From Ganoderma boninense (lineage: Eukaryota > Basidiomycota > Agaricomycetes > Polyporales > Polyporaceae): a stretch of 64,000 nt of DNA. The position numbers and the translations under genes are program-made. The stretch covers positions 682,001 to 746,000 of the forward strand of contig CM035306.1 of the NCBI GenBank assembly GCA_002900995.3, in the 5' to 3' direction. Shown here piece after piece: positions 31,393-42,173 of this stretch (positions are counted from its first letter, which is position 1; each line of letters begins with the position of its first letter). Below the pieces are notes generated by a model. It did no database searches. It had not been told where the DNA came from and was given only the letters and a program-made list of their open reading frames with translations.

Positions 31393-32504
31393 TGATATAC
31401 TGACAGACGGTCTGGACTCCGCTAGGATACTGCGGGATAGAGGCTGAGGTGGAGTGACACCGTGGATGGGGCAAAGACCAACGAGTCCGTCACTGAGGGT
31501 GCGAGGAAGGTGGTCGGCTCTCGCGAATAGACCGAGGGACGTGTGGACGATCCGAGGGACGGTAGATGATGGAGACAACGACGTACGGACGTCGTGCAGG
31601 AAGGGGACGAGAACGCTGGAAACGGATGGGAAACAAAGGGGGAAAGGGGGACAACACACCCGTGAGGCTTTCGCTACCTCCGGGACGAGTGCGCTATCGG
31701 AAGAAGGCGCGATGATGGGTGAACGCGGGATCGGGGAGGTCGGAGACTTCGTAAGCGTCGAGAGTCCACGCGCGGACTGCCCGAGCGATCTCGTATACGC
31801 TACGCTTGCGCGGTGAGGATGAGAGTGAGTGAGCAGATGGTCGCTGTCGAGTCGATGTCGGCCAGGGGAGGAATTCGCTATCCTTCCGTCGAGTCCGATC
31901 GTAAGCGTGGGGTGCCAAAAGCTGTATAATCATGGGGAGCGACGGGTATATATACAGGAACGGGACGGGACCCGCGTGGTCCGACCTTCTACTACTACTA
32001 CGCGAAAACGTCCTCCTCCGCTAGAATCACGCGCCCCTCCCGGAGTCCCGCAGACTCCGTAAACCTCGACTTGTGCGCCACCGGTCTATGAGCTAGCTGG
32101 GCCTCGTGCGGCGGATCGACGCGTATAGGTCGCGGAGGCCGCGTCTTGAGCGCTTGTGTGCGACGCGTCGCGACACGGTCACGTGTACGCGTCGGGCGCC
32201 CGAGGACCAGTCGACGGAAACTAGGGGACAAGTCTTGATCTCGAACGGGGGTCCGTCCCCTCTCGATCCACCTGTCGCCGGTAGTGGAGACTACGCGCGA
32301 GGGATGCACTCGGAAACTTCGGGGAGTGCGGAGTCAGCGGGACCACCGGGAAACTAAAGGGGGCTTCGGATGGTGGCTTCGGGGGCATGCATTCGGAACA
32401 GGGGGGGGCGCGGGTCGAGTGCCTTCCGAGGGTGCGGACTCCTCGGTGCGAAAAGTGGGGGCATTTCGGGGGTTTCGGAGCATGGAGAGGCACCGGGCCT
32501 ATCA
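31393..32504 (-). repeat. 5' LTR of the Gypsy element
   Basis: 1112 bp bounded by TGATA...TATCA, a 5-bp perfect inverted repeat with canonical TG/CA ends. It contains a TATATATA sequence near 31948-31954. The flanking transposase frame resumes immediately after 32504. Confidence 0.85.
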
Positions 32505-33598
32505 CCGCGAGAAGCATGCTCTCCGGTACCTGTCTTTCGGCCGCACTGGATGCACTCCAACTCTTGCAAGAAGAAGACCCTGATCCGCTAGATTTAGACG
32601 TAGCCGGAGAGGAAGACAACGCCAACTATGAAGACGATCCATATGAAGATCCACCCGACGACGACAATGACAACGATGTGACCGGCGACCGCGATCGAGA
32701 CAATACGGACGCGCGCGACCGTCATGACGGGCGTGAATCTGGCCAGCCTGATGAAGACCGCCCGGGGCAACACGGAGATGGGGTTGAAGGCGGGCTGGAC
32801 GGTGTTGTTTCTGGTCCTCGGGTGAGCGGTTTTGTTGTGCTTGCGTGGAAGCCCCGTACGTCATAGTCTCCCCAGTTCTCATTTATTCAGTCTTCGATGT
32901 CTTAACTGCGTCCACTTGTAGAGCCACACTACCCACGCTGGGCAGCTGAACTTGCCACATATGTGAACATCCCATCGTTGCCCTTCCTTGTCTCGCGCTT
33001 CATGTTCCAACAACTCACTCCCGACGCTGCTGTTCCTGACGACCCGGCTCTCCTCCCTCCCTGCTCTTCTCGTATTCATGTCTTCCACTCAGCTGTCGCA
33101 ACATTCTATGCACCGAGCGATCCATGTGGCATCAGAGGCATGCACCGCGAGCACATTCGTGCCACGCCATCATGGCGCAAAGGTCCGCCGCGGTACGACT
33201 GTGTCTATGTCGGTGCAGATCCATCTCAGCGTGGCTTTCGAAGCCTTCTCGTTGCTCGCGTGCGACTGTTCTTCTCGTTCCGTCTCTGCATTCCCTCAGT
33301 AGATCCGGACGTACCTCAGGACATGCATTGTGCATTGGTTGAGTGGTTTTCCACCGTAGACAGTGAACCTGACGAGGAGACGGGTCTATGGGTTGTTCAG
33401 CCAGATTTAGATCCAGACGGGGCGCGCGTTCTAGATGTCATAGATGCCCGGACAATCTTTCGTAGCACGCACCTCATTCCTGTCTTTGGCGAGCAGCCAG
33501 TCCCTCCGTACATGTCATTTTCAGACTCTTTAGATTCCTATCGAGCGTACTATGTAAATAGATTCGCAGACCATCAAGCATACGAAGAAATATTCTAG
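32505..33598 (+). pseudogene. Plavaka-type transposase, 3' portion
   Basis: Resumes with SMLSGTCLSAALDALQ and an acidic Asp/Glu repeat (DDPYEDPPDDDNDNDV). After an intron (donor near 32821, acceptor near 32922), the C-terminal domain runs to the stop at 33598: LPFLVSRFMFQQLTPDA, FHSAVATFYAPSDPCGIRGM, ATPSWRKGPPRYDCVYVGAD, CALVEWFS, YVNRFADHQAYEEIF. This is the well-conserved Plavaka C-terminus, and this part shows no internal stop. Confidence 0.75.
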
Positions 33599-33739
33599 CA
33601 TATTACAGTGAGTTATATGGCCCGCGGTATGCTGACTGCCGCACTCGCAACCCTAGGAAATCGTCCTTGTGCGCTTCTGATTGCGCTTCGCGGCTGCCAC
33701 CAACTGCCGCCGAGCTGAAGCTGGGCGCTCATCCTCGAG

Positions 33740-33834
33740 CCGTCAAGGCCTGTCAAGTGCTTAAGTGCCTATCAGTGATTTCCAGTCTCATCAAGGCGTT
33801 CAGTACATTCAAGTCCGTTCAAGTCCGTTTAAGT
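33740..33834. repeat. Right subterminal repeat cluster
   Basis: Repeated CAAGTG / TTCAAGTCCG / TTTAAGTACCGG words in tandem just inside the right terminal repeat, related to the CACTTGA/ACTTAA words inside the left end. Confidence 0.55.
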
Positions 33835-33852
33835 ACCGGACGGATTCCTGAT
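33835..33852. repeat. Right terminal inverted repeat of the Plavaka element
   Basis: ACCGGACGGATTCCTGAT, the exact reverse complement of 8405-8422. Confidence 0.75.
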
Positions 33853-34018
33853 GAAATCGACTATCTCAGCTTACCTTGATCAGCATAAGTATCATGACAC
33901 TCAAGGGTACCAGGTAAGCGGCACAGTATAAGTATTCGCGACTGTTTGCTGAACCCTTGCAGCTCTATTGACAGCCTCTCCGACGACTAGCTGTATTGTT
34001 TGATTGAAAGTGTTGTTC

Positions 34019-34172
34019 ATGATCGTGACCGCAGTCTGCGTAATCCACCAGCACGATGCGACGGGGGCGGTGCTGTAAGCGCCCCGCCCTTCCAAATCGG
34101 GTGTGGCATTCAAACTCCGTCACCGACTCTGCGTTTTGCCCAAGTGCGTTGAACTTGGGCGCGTCGAGTCGT
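34019..34172 (-). repeat. Inverted repeat copy 1 (about 150 bp)
   Basis: Nearly the reverse complement of 34585-34735. The shared core includes GCGCCCCGCCCTTCCAAATC and TTTTGCCCAAGTGCGTTG. The copies are separated by about 410 bp and differ by a few bases and short insertions. The unit may be a mobile fragment or an inverted duplication of the region upstream of the kinase-like pseudogene. Confidence 0.65.
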
Positions 34173-34584
34173 ATCGTATTGCATCTCGGGTCTTAGAGTA
34201 CATAGAACCGGCGCGATGCCATTCTATTTAAATTATTTAATTGTACTTACCATGCAGCAAGGAATCCAGCACAAAGATGACCAGGGGGGCTACCACGATG
34301 TCACCACTGGCAGGCTTGCTAGGAGAGGATTTCCCCGAGAAGTTGATACTCCATTATGTTCGGCAGGCGACGTCGGACTCCTGCAGTCATTTCTCTCTTT
34401 CGCCCAGTCTTGGCCTGATGGACATTGCCATTGGATAATCCTTATCGTCATTACATGCACTCCTGTGCAGCAGCTGTGCTTTCCGGCATTCCACTGCACC
34501 AAACTGGCATACAGATCTGGCTAAAAATTGAGAAAAGATACCGTAGAAGATACCGTAGGATCGTATGGACATAAAGACGCAACA
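34173..34584. other. Spacer between inverted repeat copies
   Basis: About 410 bp without a recognised gene. Short frames only. Confidence 0.4.
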
Positions 34585-34735
34585 CACGACACGATGCGAC
34601 TCGACGCGCCCAACGCACTTGGGCAAAACGCAGAGTCGCGACGGAGTTTGAATGCCACACCCGATTTGGAAGGGCGGGGCGCTTACAGCACCGCCCCCGT
34701 CGCATCGTGCTGGGTGGATTACGCAGACTTCGTGA
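34585..34735 (+). repeat. Inverted repeat copy 2
   Basis: Partner of 34019-34172. It directly precedes, and may overlap, the 5' end of the phosphotransferase-like pseudogene. Confidence 0.65.
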
Positions 34736-34764
34736 CCGCCGCACTCGGTCACGTTCCAGATGTA

Positions 34765-35627
34765 GATGCCATATACCACACTCATCGTGTGACGTATTGC
34801 ACCGGATATTGGAGTCGTCAAGCTATCTCATGGAGACTGTGAAGCGTCCACAAGCAGTTCGTGCGCAACAACACATCCATCCCCGTTCCTGCCGTCCGTC
34901 GTACGGTCTTACCGGCGCGTCGGGACTCGGGCGACCAACGGTAAGCACTGGATAGTCGCAGTAGACCACATCGACGGACGCACCCCCTTCAAACTCTGGG
35001 ACACCATCACGGAGGAGCGCAAGCGCAGAATTGACGACGTCCTCACGGGCTACGTGCGCCAGCTGCAGGCCATTCGCTTCCCGAGTGCATCGATCCCGGG
35101 CCCTCTCCATCCCGATAGCAAGCAAGTGCAATGCGTCCTTCTTCACCGAGGTCGACGCTGGACTCTTCAGTTATTACCAAGAGATGGCTGACTGGTTCGA
35201 CCGCCAGCGCCGGCGCTGCAGGATCTACCTACACAGGATGAGCGGATGGATGATGCAGTGTCCGAAGTTCGACGCCTCGCACCCGCTCGTCCTCTGCCAC
35301 ATGGACATCCACCCGAGGAATGTCCTGATCGACAACGTTGGCACCCCGTGGCTCGTGGACTGGGGTGTTGCGGGGGCGTACCCGCCGTGGTTCGAGTACG
35401 CCGCCATCGCGGTGTCGGTCAAGGCCGACTACCGGCTGGCGGAGGTGCCCGCATGGAAGGACCTTGTGGCTAACGTGTCGACCGTTGCGGGCGATTACGC
35501 ACGGTACCACGATGAGTACTTGTCTGTGCTGTTTCGCTGTACCTGCGGACTGAACTTCGACGACTTACCTTTCGACTTCGGTATTGACGATGATTATTTC
35601 GAGAAATTAGGTATCGAAGTCGATTAG
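34765..35627 (+). pseudogene. Aminoglycoside-phosphotransferase-like (APH family) kinase, frameshifted
   Basis: Fragments of one protein kinase-like fold appear in successive frames: PDIGVVKLSHGDCEAS (possible ATP-lysine strand), FVRNNTSIPVPAVRR, IVAVDHIDGRTPFKLWDTIT, DVLTGYVRQLQAIRFPSASI, and a long final piece FFTEVDAGLFSYYQEMADWF, HPLVLCHMDIHPRNVLID (HxDxxxxN catalytic loop), TPWLVDWGVAGAYPPWFEYA (DWG metal-binding site). The frame changes at least three times (about 34840, 34940 and 35120) without convincing introns, so I call it a pseudogene. If some changes are introns, a functional gene is possible. Agaricomycetes carry many such small-molecule kinase-like genes of unknown substrate. 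Confidence 0.6.
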
Positions 35628-36098
35628 ACGACACATCAGTGTTTGTAGACATGGATACTCGCTACAATGGTCATAGTAGTAGTACATCTCACGCTGACGG
35701 AAGCATTCGCAGGCCAGTGTCGCCAGGGCCGCTAATGGAGTGCTTCTACTGGCACCGCCATGCCTTCGTAGGCACCAGGACTGCTTCATACTGTTCTTCC
35801 CATCAGGCACTCGCATTATCACTGCAGGATGGTCATAGATACGGTCGCGGATTTAGGACACACGGGCCGCTAGGACCAGCCACAAAAATAATAGAGACAA
35901 ACAGCTAGTTGACAGCTAGCGCAAGCAACTTCGCATGTTCACCTTGTCACCGTGTACTCCAGACCGTCGCTGCAGAATACACAGACCGTCCATTCAGCTA
36001 TATCCTCAACGCTCAAGCTTTCCCCTCGTTTATCACGGTTATGGAGCTGTCAAGGTATGTGAGTAGCGTCCCAAGTTTTTATCATGACGACTTCTGAT
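35628..36098. other. Intergenic, no gene recognised
   Basis: About 470 bp between two related kinase-like sequences. Nothing recognisable on either strand. Confidence 0.4.
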
Positions 36099-36456
36099 CG
36101 ACAAGACTGGGACTCCGTGGCTCGTAGATTGGGGGTTTGCCGGGATGTACCCGGTGTGGTTCGAATACGCGGCCATCATCGCAGTGTCAGTCAGGGCTGA
36201 CCGCCGGCTGGCCGCTGTGCCCGCTTGGAGGGACCTTGTCGCAAACGCAGCGGTTGTCGCTGGTGATTACGCGTGGTACTATGATGAGTACCTCTCTGTC
36301 TTATTTGAAGAAGTCAAGCACAGTACAGATGGTGAAGATGGTCAGGAGGTCGATAGATGGTTCGAGCGTGACTCGACGCCGGCTGTCGGCGACTCGTTCA
36401 CCCGGTCTCCAACCCTCAAGCTCCCTCCTACGACTCCTGAATACCTTATACACTGA
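36099..36456 (+). pseudogene. Partial second copy of the APH-like kinase C-terminus
   Basis: Reads TPWLVDWGFAGMYPVWFEYA, then VRADRRLAAVPAWRDLVANA and GDYAWYYDEYLSVLFEE, closely paralleling 35340-35540. It lacks the upstream catalytic loop, so it is a truncated tandem duplicate, ending at 36456 after a diverged tail. Confidence 0.6.
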
Positions 36457-36623
36457 CCAACAACATCGGTCGACGCTCGGTGCCCGAGGGCGTCTTATAA
36501 TTTCAGTCATCCTCGCACCACCTCGGAGTCCGAGTCCCACTGGCCGGCCATTTAGCTGAGGCTGATGCTTCTGCTTTCCATGGCCGAGGCAAACTTAGCA
36601 GTCGTATCCTCCTCGAGGACGGG

Positions 36624-36630
36624 TATATAA
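36624..36630 (+). promoter_or_regulatory. TATA box of the NmrA-like gene
   Basis: TATATAA (in GGGTATATAAACC) lies 57-63 bp upstream of the ATG at 36687. Confidence 0.6.
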
Positions 36631-36686
36631 ACCAGTGAGGCCATTCTTTCAATCACCAATCTCTCTGCTAACTCGATCTCTCCAGC

Positions 36687-37943
36687 ATGCCAACCAAAAA
36701 CCTCATTCTCGTCATCGGAGCGACGGGCGGCCAAGGAATGGCTGTCATCGACAAGCTCCTCGCGCTCGCTGAAGACGGTTCGCCGTCTCCTTACGTGGTG
36801 CGTGCACTCACCCGCGACCCCAGTAGTCGTCGCGCCAAGGAGCTCGCGGAAAAGGGGGTTGAACTGTTTCAAGGTGCGTCTTTTTGTCATGGCCACCATG
36901 TAACGCTGACGTCGTTCTGTGCAGGATCCTTCGATGATTTCCCTAGAGTGCGTGCGGCCCTATGTGGCGTCTGGGGAGTCTGGGCCAACACGGACGGTTT
37001 CACCGTCGGAGAGGCCAAAGAGATGCAGGCCGGGATGCGCATCTTCGAGCTCGCCAAGTCCGTCAAGTCCGTACGCCACTTCGTTTGGAGCAACCTCGAC
37101 TATGTCTCCAAGGTGTGCCCCGCAGTTCCGCGCACATACCTAGACTGAATCACTAACATTTCTACAGAAGGGCGGGTTCGACCCCATCTACAAGTGCGAG
37201 CACTACGACGGCAAGGGTCGCGTCGCGGACTGGCTGAAAGCGCAGCCCTCAGTCGTCAGCGACGACAACATGTCCTGGGCTGTCGTCACGTCTGGCCCCT
37301 ACATGGAGATGTTGACCTTCGTAAGCCTCCTCTGCACGCCATTCCCAGCGGACTGTCTGACTTCTTATTCTCCCAGCGCATGTTCGGCCCCATCGGCAAG
37401 CGCGCGGACGGGACGTCCGTGTTCGCGTCCCCCATCGGCGACGGCCACGTCCCCATGATCGCACTCGAGGACCTCGGCTTCTTCGCGCGGTACGCATTCG
37501 ACCACCGCGCCGCGGTCTCGGGCCAGGACCTCGAGGTCGCGTCCGACTGGGTCGGCTGGGACGACCTTGTCTTGACGTTCAGCAGGGTGACGGGCGAGAA
37601 GGCCGAGTACCTCCGCCAGCCGCTCGACTCGGACGGCGGGGGGTGGTTCGGGAACTGGCTGCACACGGACTACCCGGTCGCGAACGAGCGGGCGTACGGG
37701 GACGGGTCGACGACGTGGCAGGAGAACTTCACGGGCTTCTGGGCGATGTGGCGGGACGACGTCGTCCAGCGCGACTGGGCGTGGATCCGGAAGACTAACC
37801 CGCGGGGGTACACGCTGGAGAGCTGGATGCGCGCGAAGGGGTATCGTGGGGTCTCGGAGGACGTGGCGGTGCTGAAGAACGCGGAGGACAAGAAGTCGGT
37901 TGTGCCCAACGTCGAGAGGATCCGCGAGCTTCTCGGGTCTTGA
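36687..37943 (+). CDS. NmrA-like NAD(P)-binding family protein
   Basis: Exons 36687-36873, 36925-37112, 37168-37320 and 37377-37943 join in frame to 364 residues. The N-terminus LILVIGATGGQGMAVIDKLL holds the Rossmann GxxGxxG dinucleotide site, followed by VVRALTRDPSS, GVWGVWANTDGF, VRHFVWSNLD, MSWAVVTSGPYMEML and DLGFFARYAFDH. This is the NmrA/HSCARG type of atypical short-chain dehydrogenase, which senses or uses NAD(P)H; the substrate is unknown. The active-site YxxxK of classical reductases is not evident, as usual in this family. A clear TATA box precedes it. Confidence 0.85.
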
Positions 37944-38140
37944 CCTTGTGCGCTTTCGGTGAGCTTTAATGTGACGCAATCACTACGTCCCACACTCCTG
38001 TTTAATGGCTACGGCCATGAAGGCTTCGTAGTTGTGGCTAGAAATGTGCACTGATGGTTTAAAATTCCGGATCATCCTCATGCAGAAGCGTTACAAGTCG
38101 AATGAATTGCCGCCGATCGAGGACAGATGCTTGCAACCCT

Positions 38141-39274
38141 TCATGCATCCCACCCCTTGATAGTGAGCCCGAGGAACCCGGGCAGCTTGCGCCACACCTC
38201 CCTCCGCAGCTGCCGATCCCGCGTCTCCAGGTGGGACATACACGGCTCGCACAGCCTGGGCATGTGGAGCCACCCCCTGCCATGTACATAGATCTCATGG
38301 TCGGCAGGCGGGGGCGCGGGGAAATAACGGGGCAAGCACTCGAAGTTCGCGACCCAGCTGTCGAGCGCGCAGACGGACGCGACGGGGTGCGGCAGGCCGC
38401 GGGGCACCTCGGGCTCCGGGACCCCCGCGTGCTCGAGGAGGCGGGGCCACACCTCGCGGCACCGCGCCTTGGTGAGGGGGCACCGCGGGCAGGGCGGCAC
38501 GGCCGGGCCCTGGAAGAGGAGGAACGCGGTGCGCGCGTTCTCGGCGAGGAGGCGCGCTTGTAGGCTGAGGACGAGGTGCATGTCGTCAGGCGTGAGCTGC
38601 TCTGTCGTCCCATCGTCGAGAGGGAGACCATGCGCTATGTCTGGCCCGAGCGTCGCGCAGATGTAGAAGGCTGCGGGAAGGATGGAGGGGGTGTTGGTGA
38701 ACCGGGCGAGGTTGATCGCGCGGATGGCGTGGATGGGGTCGGGCTGCCACTGGGAGGAGTCGCAGCGCGCAGTCCAGGCCTCGAAGGATGTGGTGTAATA
38801 GGCAGTGAGGTAGCCTATGGCCTGGTCGTACAGGTCCTCGAGTCCATACTTGTGGCCGAGGTGGATGATGGCCGAAATGAGGGCCATGTTGGCCTTCGGG
38901 TCACCGAGAGGCCTGGCAAGAGACGTAAAGTTAGTCCGAGGGGCCATAGAGAAAACATACAAGTTGCAGACTCACCTCTTGCGGGGATAGAGAAGACCGA
39001 AAAGCTCACGCCAATCTTGAGGAGAGTCATCGAGCGTTACCACAAGGCACCCATCGAATAGATCTTCCGTGGATGACCTCAACGGAGATGGACTAAACAT
39101 GTCTCGGAATACGACTGATTGTGGCACGAGTAGAGACTTCTGGACCCGAAACGCGACATCTTGGGAGACAATGATCAAGTTCCCGGTGTCGTACCAATAG
39201 TCGGCATCGCGAGTAGCAGTTTCGACTTTGCCAGAGTTATCCTGTGCCACACGCTTCCAGGATCCACGAACCAT
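38141..39274 (-). CDS. BTB/POZ-domain protein (paralogue 1)
   Basis: Exons 39274-38976 and 38912-38141 give 356 residues in frame. The BTB fold is seen in DADYWYDTGNLIIVSQDVAF, VFRDMFSPSP and CLVVTLDDSPQDWRELFGLL, followed after the intron by a helical region (ALISAIIHLGHKYGLEDLYD). The C-terminal half carries paired cysteines (CPRC; CEPCMSHLETRDRQLRREVW) that resemble a small zinc site. Such BTB proteins form large lineage-specific families in agaricomycetes, and the role (possibly a Cullin3 adaptor) is unproven. The adjacent tandem paralogue has the same intron position. Confidence 0.75.
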
Positions 39275-39599
39275 ATCAAGTATAATCTTGAGGCTATGGG
39301 ATGGTCGAGGTAAACGACTAACTACTCAACGAGGCTAGAATGTTACTGTGAATGAGGGAAGGAAGAAACTCGCGACAGGGGTGTCAATGCGTCGGGTAGG
39401 GGTCGACGCAGGCTCCTAAAACCACCTGCTCGTTAGCCCAGTACTCCGGCGGGGGAGTCGGGATACCTGTTTTGGGAAGAAATGTGGGAATGATGGGCAT
39501 GGTAAGCTATCGCGTTGGAATATGTACAAGGATACTCACCCCCATCTTATGAATGGCCCGCTAAACGATGCCCATAAACGTATCTGATGAGGAAGAACT
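39275..39599. other. Spacer between the two BTB genes
   Basis: 325 bp holding the upstream region of paralogue 1 and the downstream region of paralogue 2. No other gene is seen. Confidence 0.4.
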
Positions 39600-40828
39600 T
39601 CACGCATCCCAGTTCTCAATCGTGAGTCCAAGGAACTCGGGCAGCCTCCGCCATATCTGGCGCCGCAGCTCCCGGTCGCGCACCTCCAAGTGGTTCCTGC
39701 ACCCCGCGCACAGCGTGCGCTGCACGAACGACGGCGTGTGCGCCAAGTGCCAGTTCCCGGTGCCCCCCATCGTCGTCGCGGGCACCGGCAGGCAGTCCGC
39801 ATTCGCCGTCCAGCTGTCCAGCGCGCGCGCCGACGCGACAGCGTGCGGCACCGACCCCGGCGCCCTCCCCGCCTGCTCGAGGATCCGCCGCCACACCTCC
39901 GCGCATCCTTGCCCCTGCTGCCCCTGCCCCTGCCCCTGCCCCTGTCCTTGCCCTGGTGCGCCGACGATCGGCGCCTGGCAGACATCCGTGCCCGGGAAGC
40001 GGAAGAGCAGGAATGCGGTGCGCGCGTTCTCCGTCGCGAGGCGCGCCTTGAGCTCGAGCACGGAGCGCAGGTCGTCTGGCGCGAGACGCTCTGTGGGCAC
40101 GTCCCCGTCTCCGTCTCCGTCTCCGTCCCCGCCATTATCGTTGAGACGGCAGCCGTGCACAATGTCCGGGCCAAGGGTGGCGCAGATGTAGAAGGCGGTG
40201 GGAAGGATGGAGGGCGTGTCGGTGAGCCGGGCAAGGCTGATAGCGCGGATGGCGTGGATGGGTTCGGGCTGCCAGAGCGCGGCGTGGCTGCCGTCCGCCC
40301 AGGCGTCGAAGGAGGTGGTGTAGTAGGACGTGAGGTAGTGCAGCGCTTCCCCGTACAGGGCCTGGAGCTCGTACTTGTGGTCAAGCCGTATGATGCCAGA
40401 GATGAAGGCGATGTCCACCCTCGGCCCATGGAACCTGTGGTAGACAATCGATCAGCACAAGGTTGCACGAAGACCCAGAGCAAGCAGGCGAAGGAACGGC
40501 AGACCCACTTGAGATTGCCGCTCAAGGGAAAGATGAGCCTGAAGAGCTGACGCAAATGGTTTGGGGAGTCGTCGAGCGGAACCACTGGGCAGCCTTCGAC
40601 GAGATCCTCCGACGCATGAACAGCTTGGGCTGCGTGAAACATGCTCCGGAAGATCATCGAGTGTTCCGCGAGGAGTCCCTTGTAGACACGAAATGCGAAA
40701 CCTTGGGAGACAAGGATCAAGTTCCCATCGTCGAACCAGTAGTCGTTGTCGCGGGTTGCCGCGGCCACTTTGTCCAAGCCGGTGGTTGGTGCAGTGATCA
40801 CGTTGTCTTCAACACCGTCCCTCCCCAT
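39600..40828 (-). CDS. BTB/POZ-domain protein (paralogue 2)
   Basis: Exons 40828-40509 and 40434-39600 encode 384 residues. The order is the same as in paralogue 1: DNDYWFDDGNLILVSQGFAF, FRSMFHAAQ, CPVVPLDDSPNHLRQLFRLI, intron, VDIAFISGIIRLDHKYELQA, C-terminal CAGCRNHLEVRDRELRRQIW and LPEFLGLTIENWDA. It differs by two low-complexity insertions, a Gly-Asp repeat (about 40105-40140) and a Gly-Gln repeat (about 39920-39955), both from short tandem DNA repeats. A head-to-tail duplicate of 38141-39274. Confidence 0.75.
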
Positions 40829-42173
40829 GCGTATCCTTGTTGGCTCTAGATCTTAGTCGATGATAGGACGCAAAGGTGGAGAAAGAAAAAGGTTGAGGGA
40901 TAATAGCCAGGAATTGGTCAATGTGGGAATAGGAGTTCAACGCCGCGGGCGTAGTTCTACGAATGGGAAAACAGGAGACAGGGGGACCAAGATTCTCGTT
41001 AACGATCCGAGCCTGGGATCAACCCACCACATCTACAAGGAGCTCAGTTAGTCAAGTACATGGAGGAGGCAAGAGCGGGCTCGCTGCGCTGCCCAGCCAT
41101 AGTGGCTTAAGGCGTCGCCCGAAGACGCTTAACTCCATGTAAAGGTGGGTGAGAAGGACATGGGTACCCCAACACACATCCCGAGGCCTGGCGAGGGAGT
41201 TCGCTTGTTCTTGCGATCGATCGACTCAAATGCAAGCGTTGTGAGGAAAGGGAAGAGACGCATATATTGCAGGGTAACACATATGTACAGGTTGATGAGC
41301 ACAAACCGAGACCAGAACGCGAAGATGATGCTATTACCTGGTAGACAATTAGCAGGCTGCGTTCAACTGCGATGGGAGAACGTAGATACACCTGTGAACA
41401 TGGAAGAGAATCAGCACGCGTGAAAGGACCTCACGTTAGGACGGATATGGATCAGAGAACCGCGTCTCGACAGTTGCCAGCTCCCAGAGGAAGAGGCTCT
41501 CAGACGGCACTTCCTAATTGCATTCGGTTGGGGATCATCCGAAGAGGCAGGCCACCGTGCGCTGCACACAACGAAGAGGGGACACTCACCAGTTGGAAAC
41601 ACCCTACTAGTCAAAACACGCCTCCACTCGAAATGACTCTACTGCACCATACGCAAGCACTCTTCAAGAGATCCGTGGAAACCTGGTAAGAAGCTAGATC
41701 AGCATTTGTGTTGATGGAAGGGAGGAGAAATGGTCAGAGGTGCAATTGTTTGGCTATATGCTCTGCCTTCTCGTCACAGCTCGAGGCTACGACTGGGGCG
41801 GCAGCGATCTCATCAGAGAAGAGACATGAACAGTGCTCACCTGAGTTTGACGGCCTTGGTGAAACTGGAATCACACGCGGGATGTGGACGAGGTCGAAGA
41901 GAACAACAGCGAAAACTTCGCCATGCACCAAACTTTTAACATGCCCTTGAACATCACGTGATCCCGTCGGTGTCGGCCACGACCTTCCGGATTGAGGATG
42001 CCGGCGCCTGCGGGACGCGACTACGAAACCGCCCGGCTCAGCGGCCGCACGCATCGGTCACCCCAACGACTTGTTCCGAGGCTCAATATACACCTGCTTG
42101 TTTGTGCAGACGATCTCGACTTGCTTCATCCCTCACACCTCTCCTGAGAAAGCCCACCTCCTTGCTGAACACA
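40829..42173. other. Intergenic or degenerate region
   Basis: About 1.35 kb without a confident gene. On the minus strand around 41390-41110 there is a hydrophobic stretch (IIFAFWSRFVLINLYICVTL in one frame) and sequences resembling splice junctions, so a decayed membrane-protein gene is possible. I could not assemble a continuous product. The last ~250 bp should contain the OPA3 promoter. Confidence 0.35.

Larger units (their letters stand above)
17459..32504 (-). mobile_element. Gypsy-type LTR retrotransposon with antisense cargo genes, ~15 kb
   Basis: Minus-strand order: 5' LTR (32504-31393), primer-binding site, gag (with protease), pol (RT, RNase H, integrase), a polypurine-tract/hairpin copy (24497-24455), a ~5.9-kb segment with five plus-strand genes, a second hairpin and polypurine tract, 3' LTR (18554-17459). 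The LTRs differ by roughly 15-20 substitutions plus small indels over 1.1 kb by eye, so the insertion is fairly young. It lies inside the Plavaka transposase. The target duplication is not visible because the outer end of the left LTR is missing. Pol has two in-frame stops, so this copy is probably not autonomous. Confidence 0.85.
8405..33852 (+). mobile_element. Plavaka-type DNA transposon with two nested insertions
   Basis: The ends are defined by a perfect 18-bp inverted repeat (8405-8422 and 33835-33852), each followed inward by clusters of CACTTGA/ACTTAA-like motifs. Inside lie a minus-strand passenger gene (9735-12000) and a plus-strand Plavaka transposase (12401-33598). Removing the foldback insertion (14495-17237, with one copy of its 7-bp duplication) and the Gypsy element (17459-32504) leaves about 7.6 kb, a plausible size for such a transposon. 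Both flanks carry AT next to CAGG/CCTG, so a 2-bp target duplication is possible but cannot be shown. The transposase is dead (stops, insertions, deletion), so the element is not autonomous. Confidence 0.75.

Noticed and set aside
8405..33852. A 2-bp AT target duplication at the Plavaka ends
   Set aside because: Two matching bases are not informative, and they may belong to the inverted repeat.
40829..42173. A membrane-protein gene on the minus strand between the BTB genes and OPA3
   Set aside because: Hydrophobic stretches and splice-like sites are present, but no continuous frame could be assembled.
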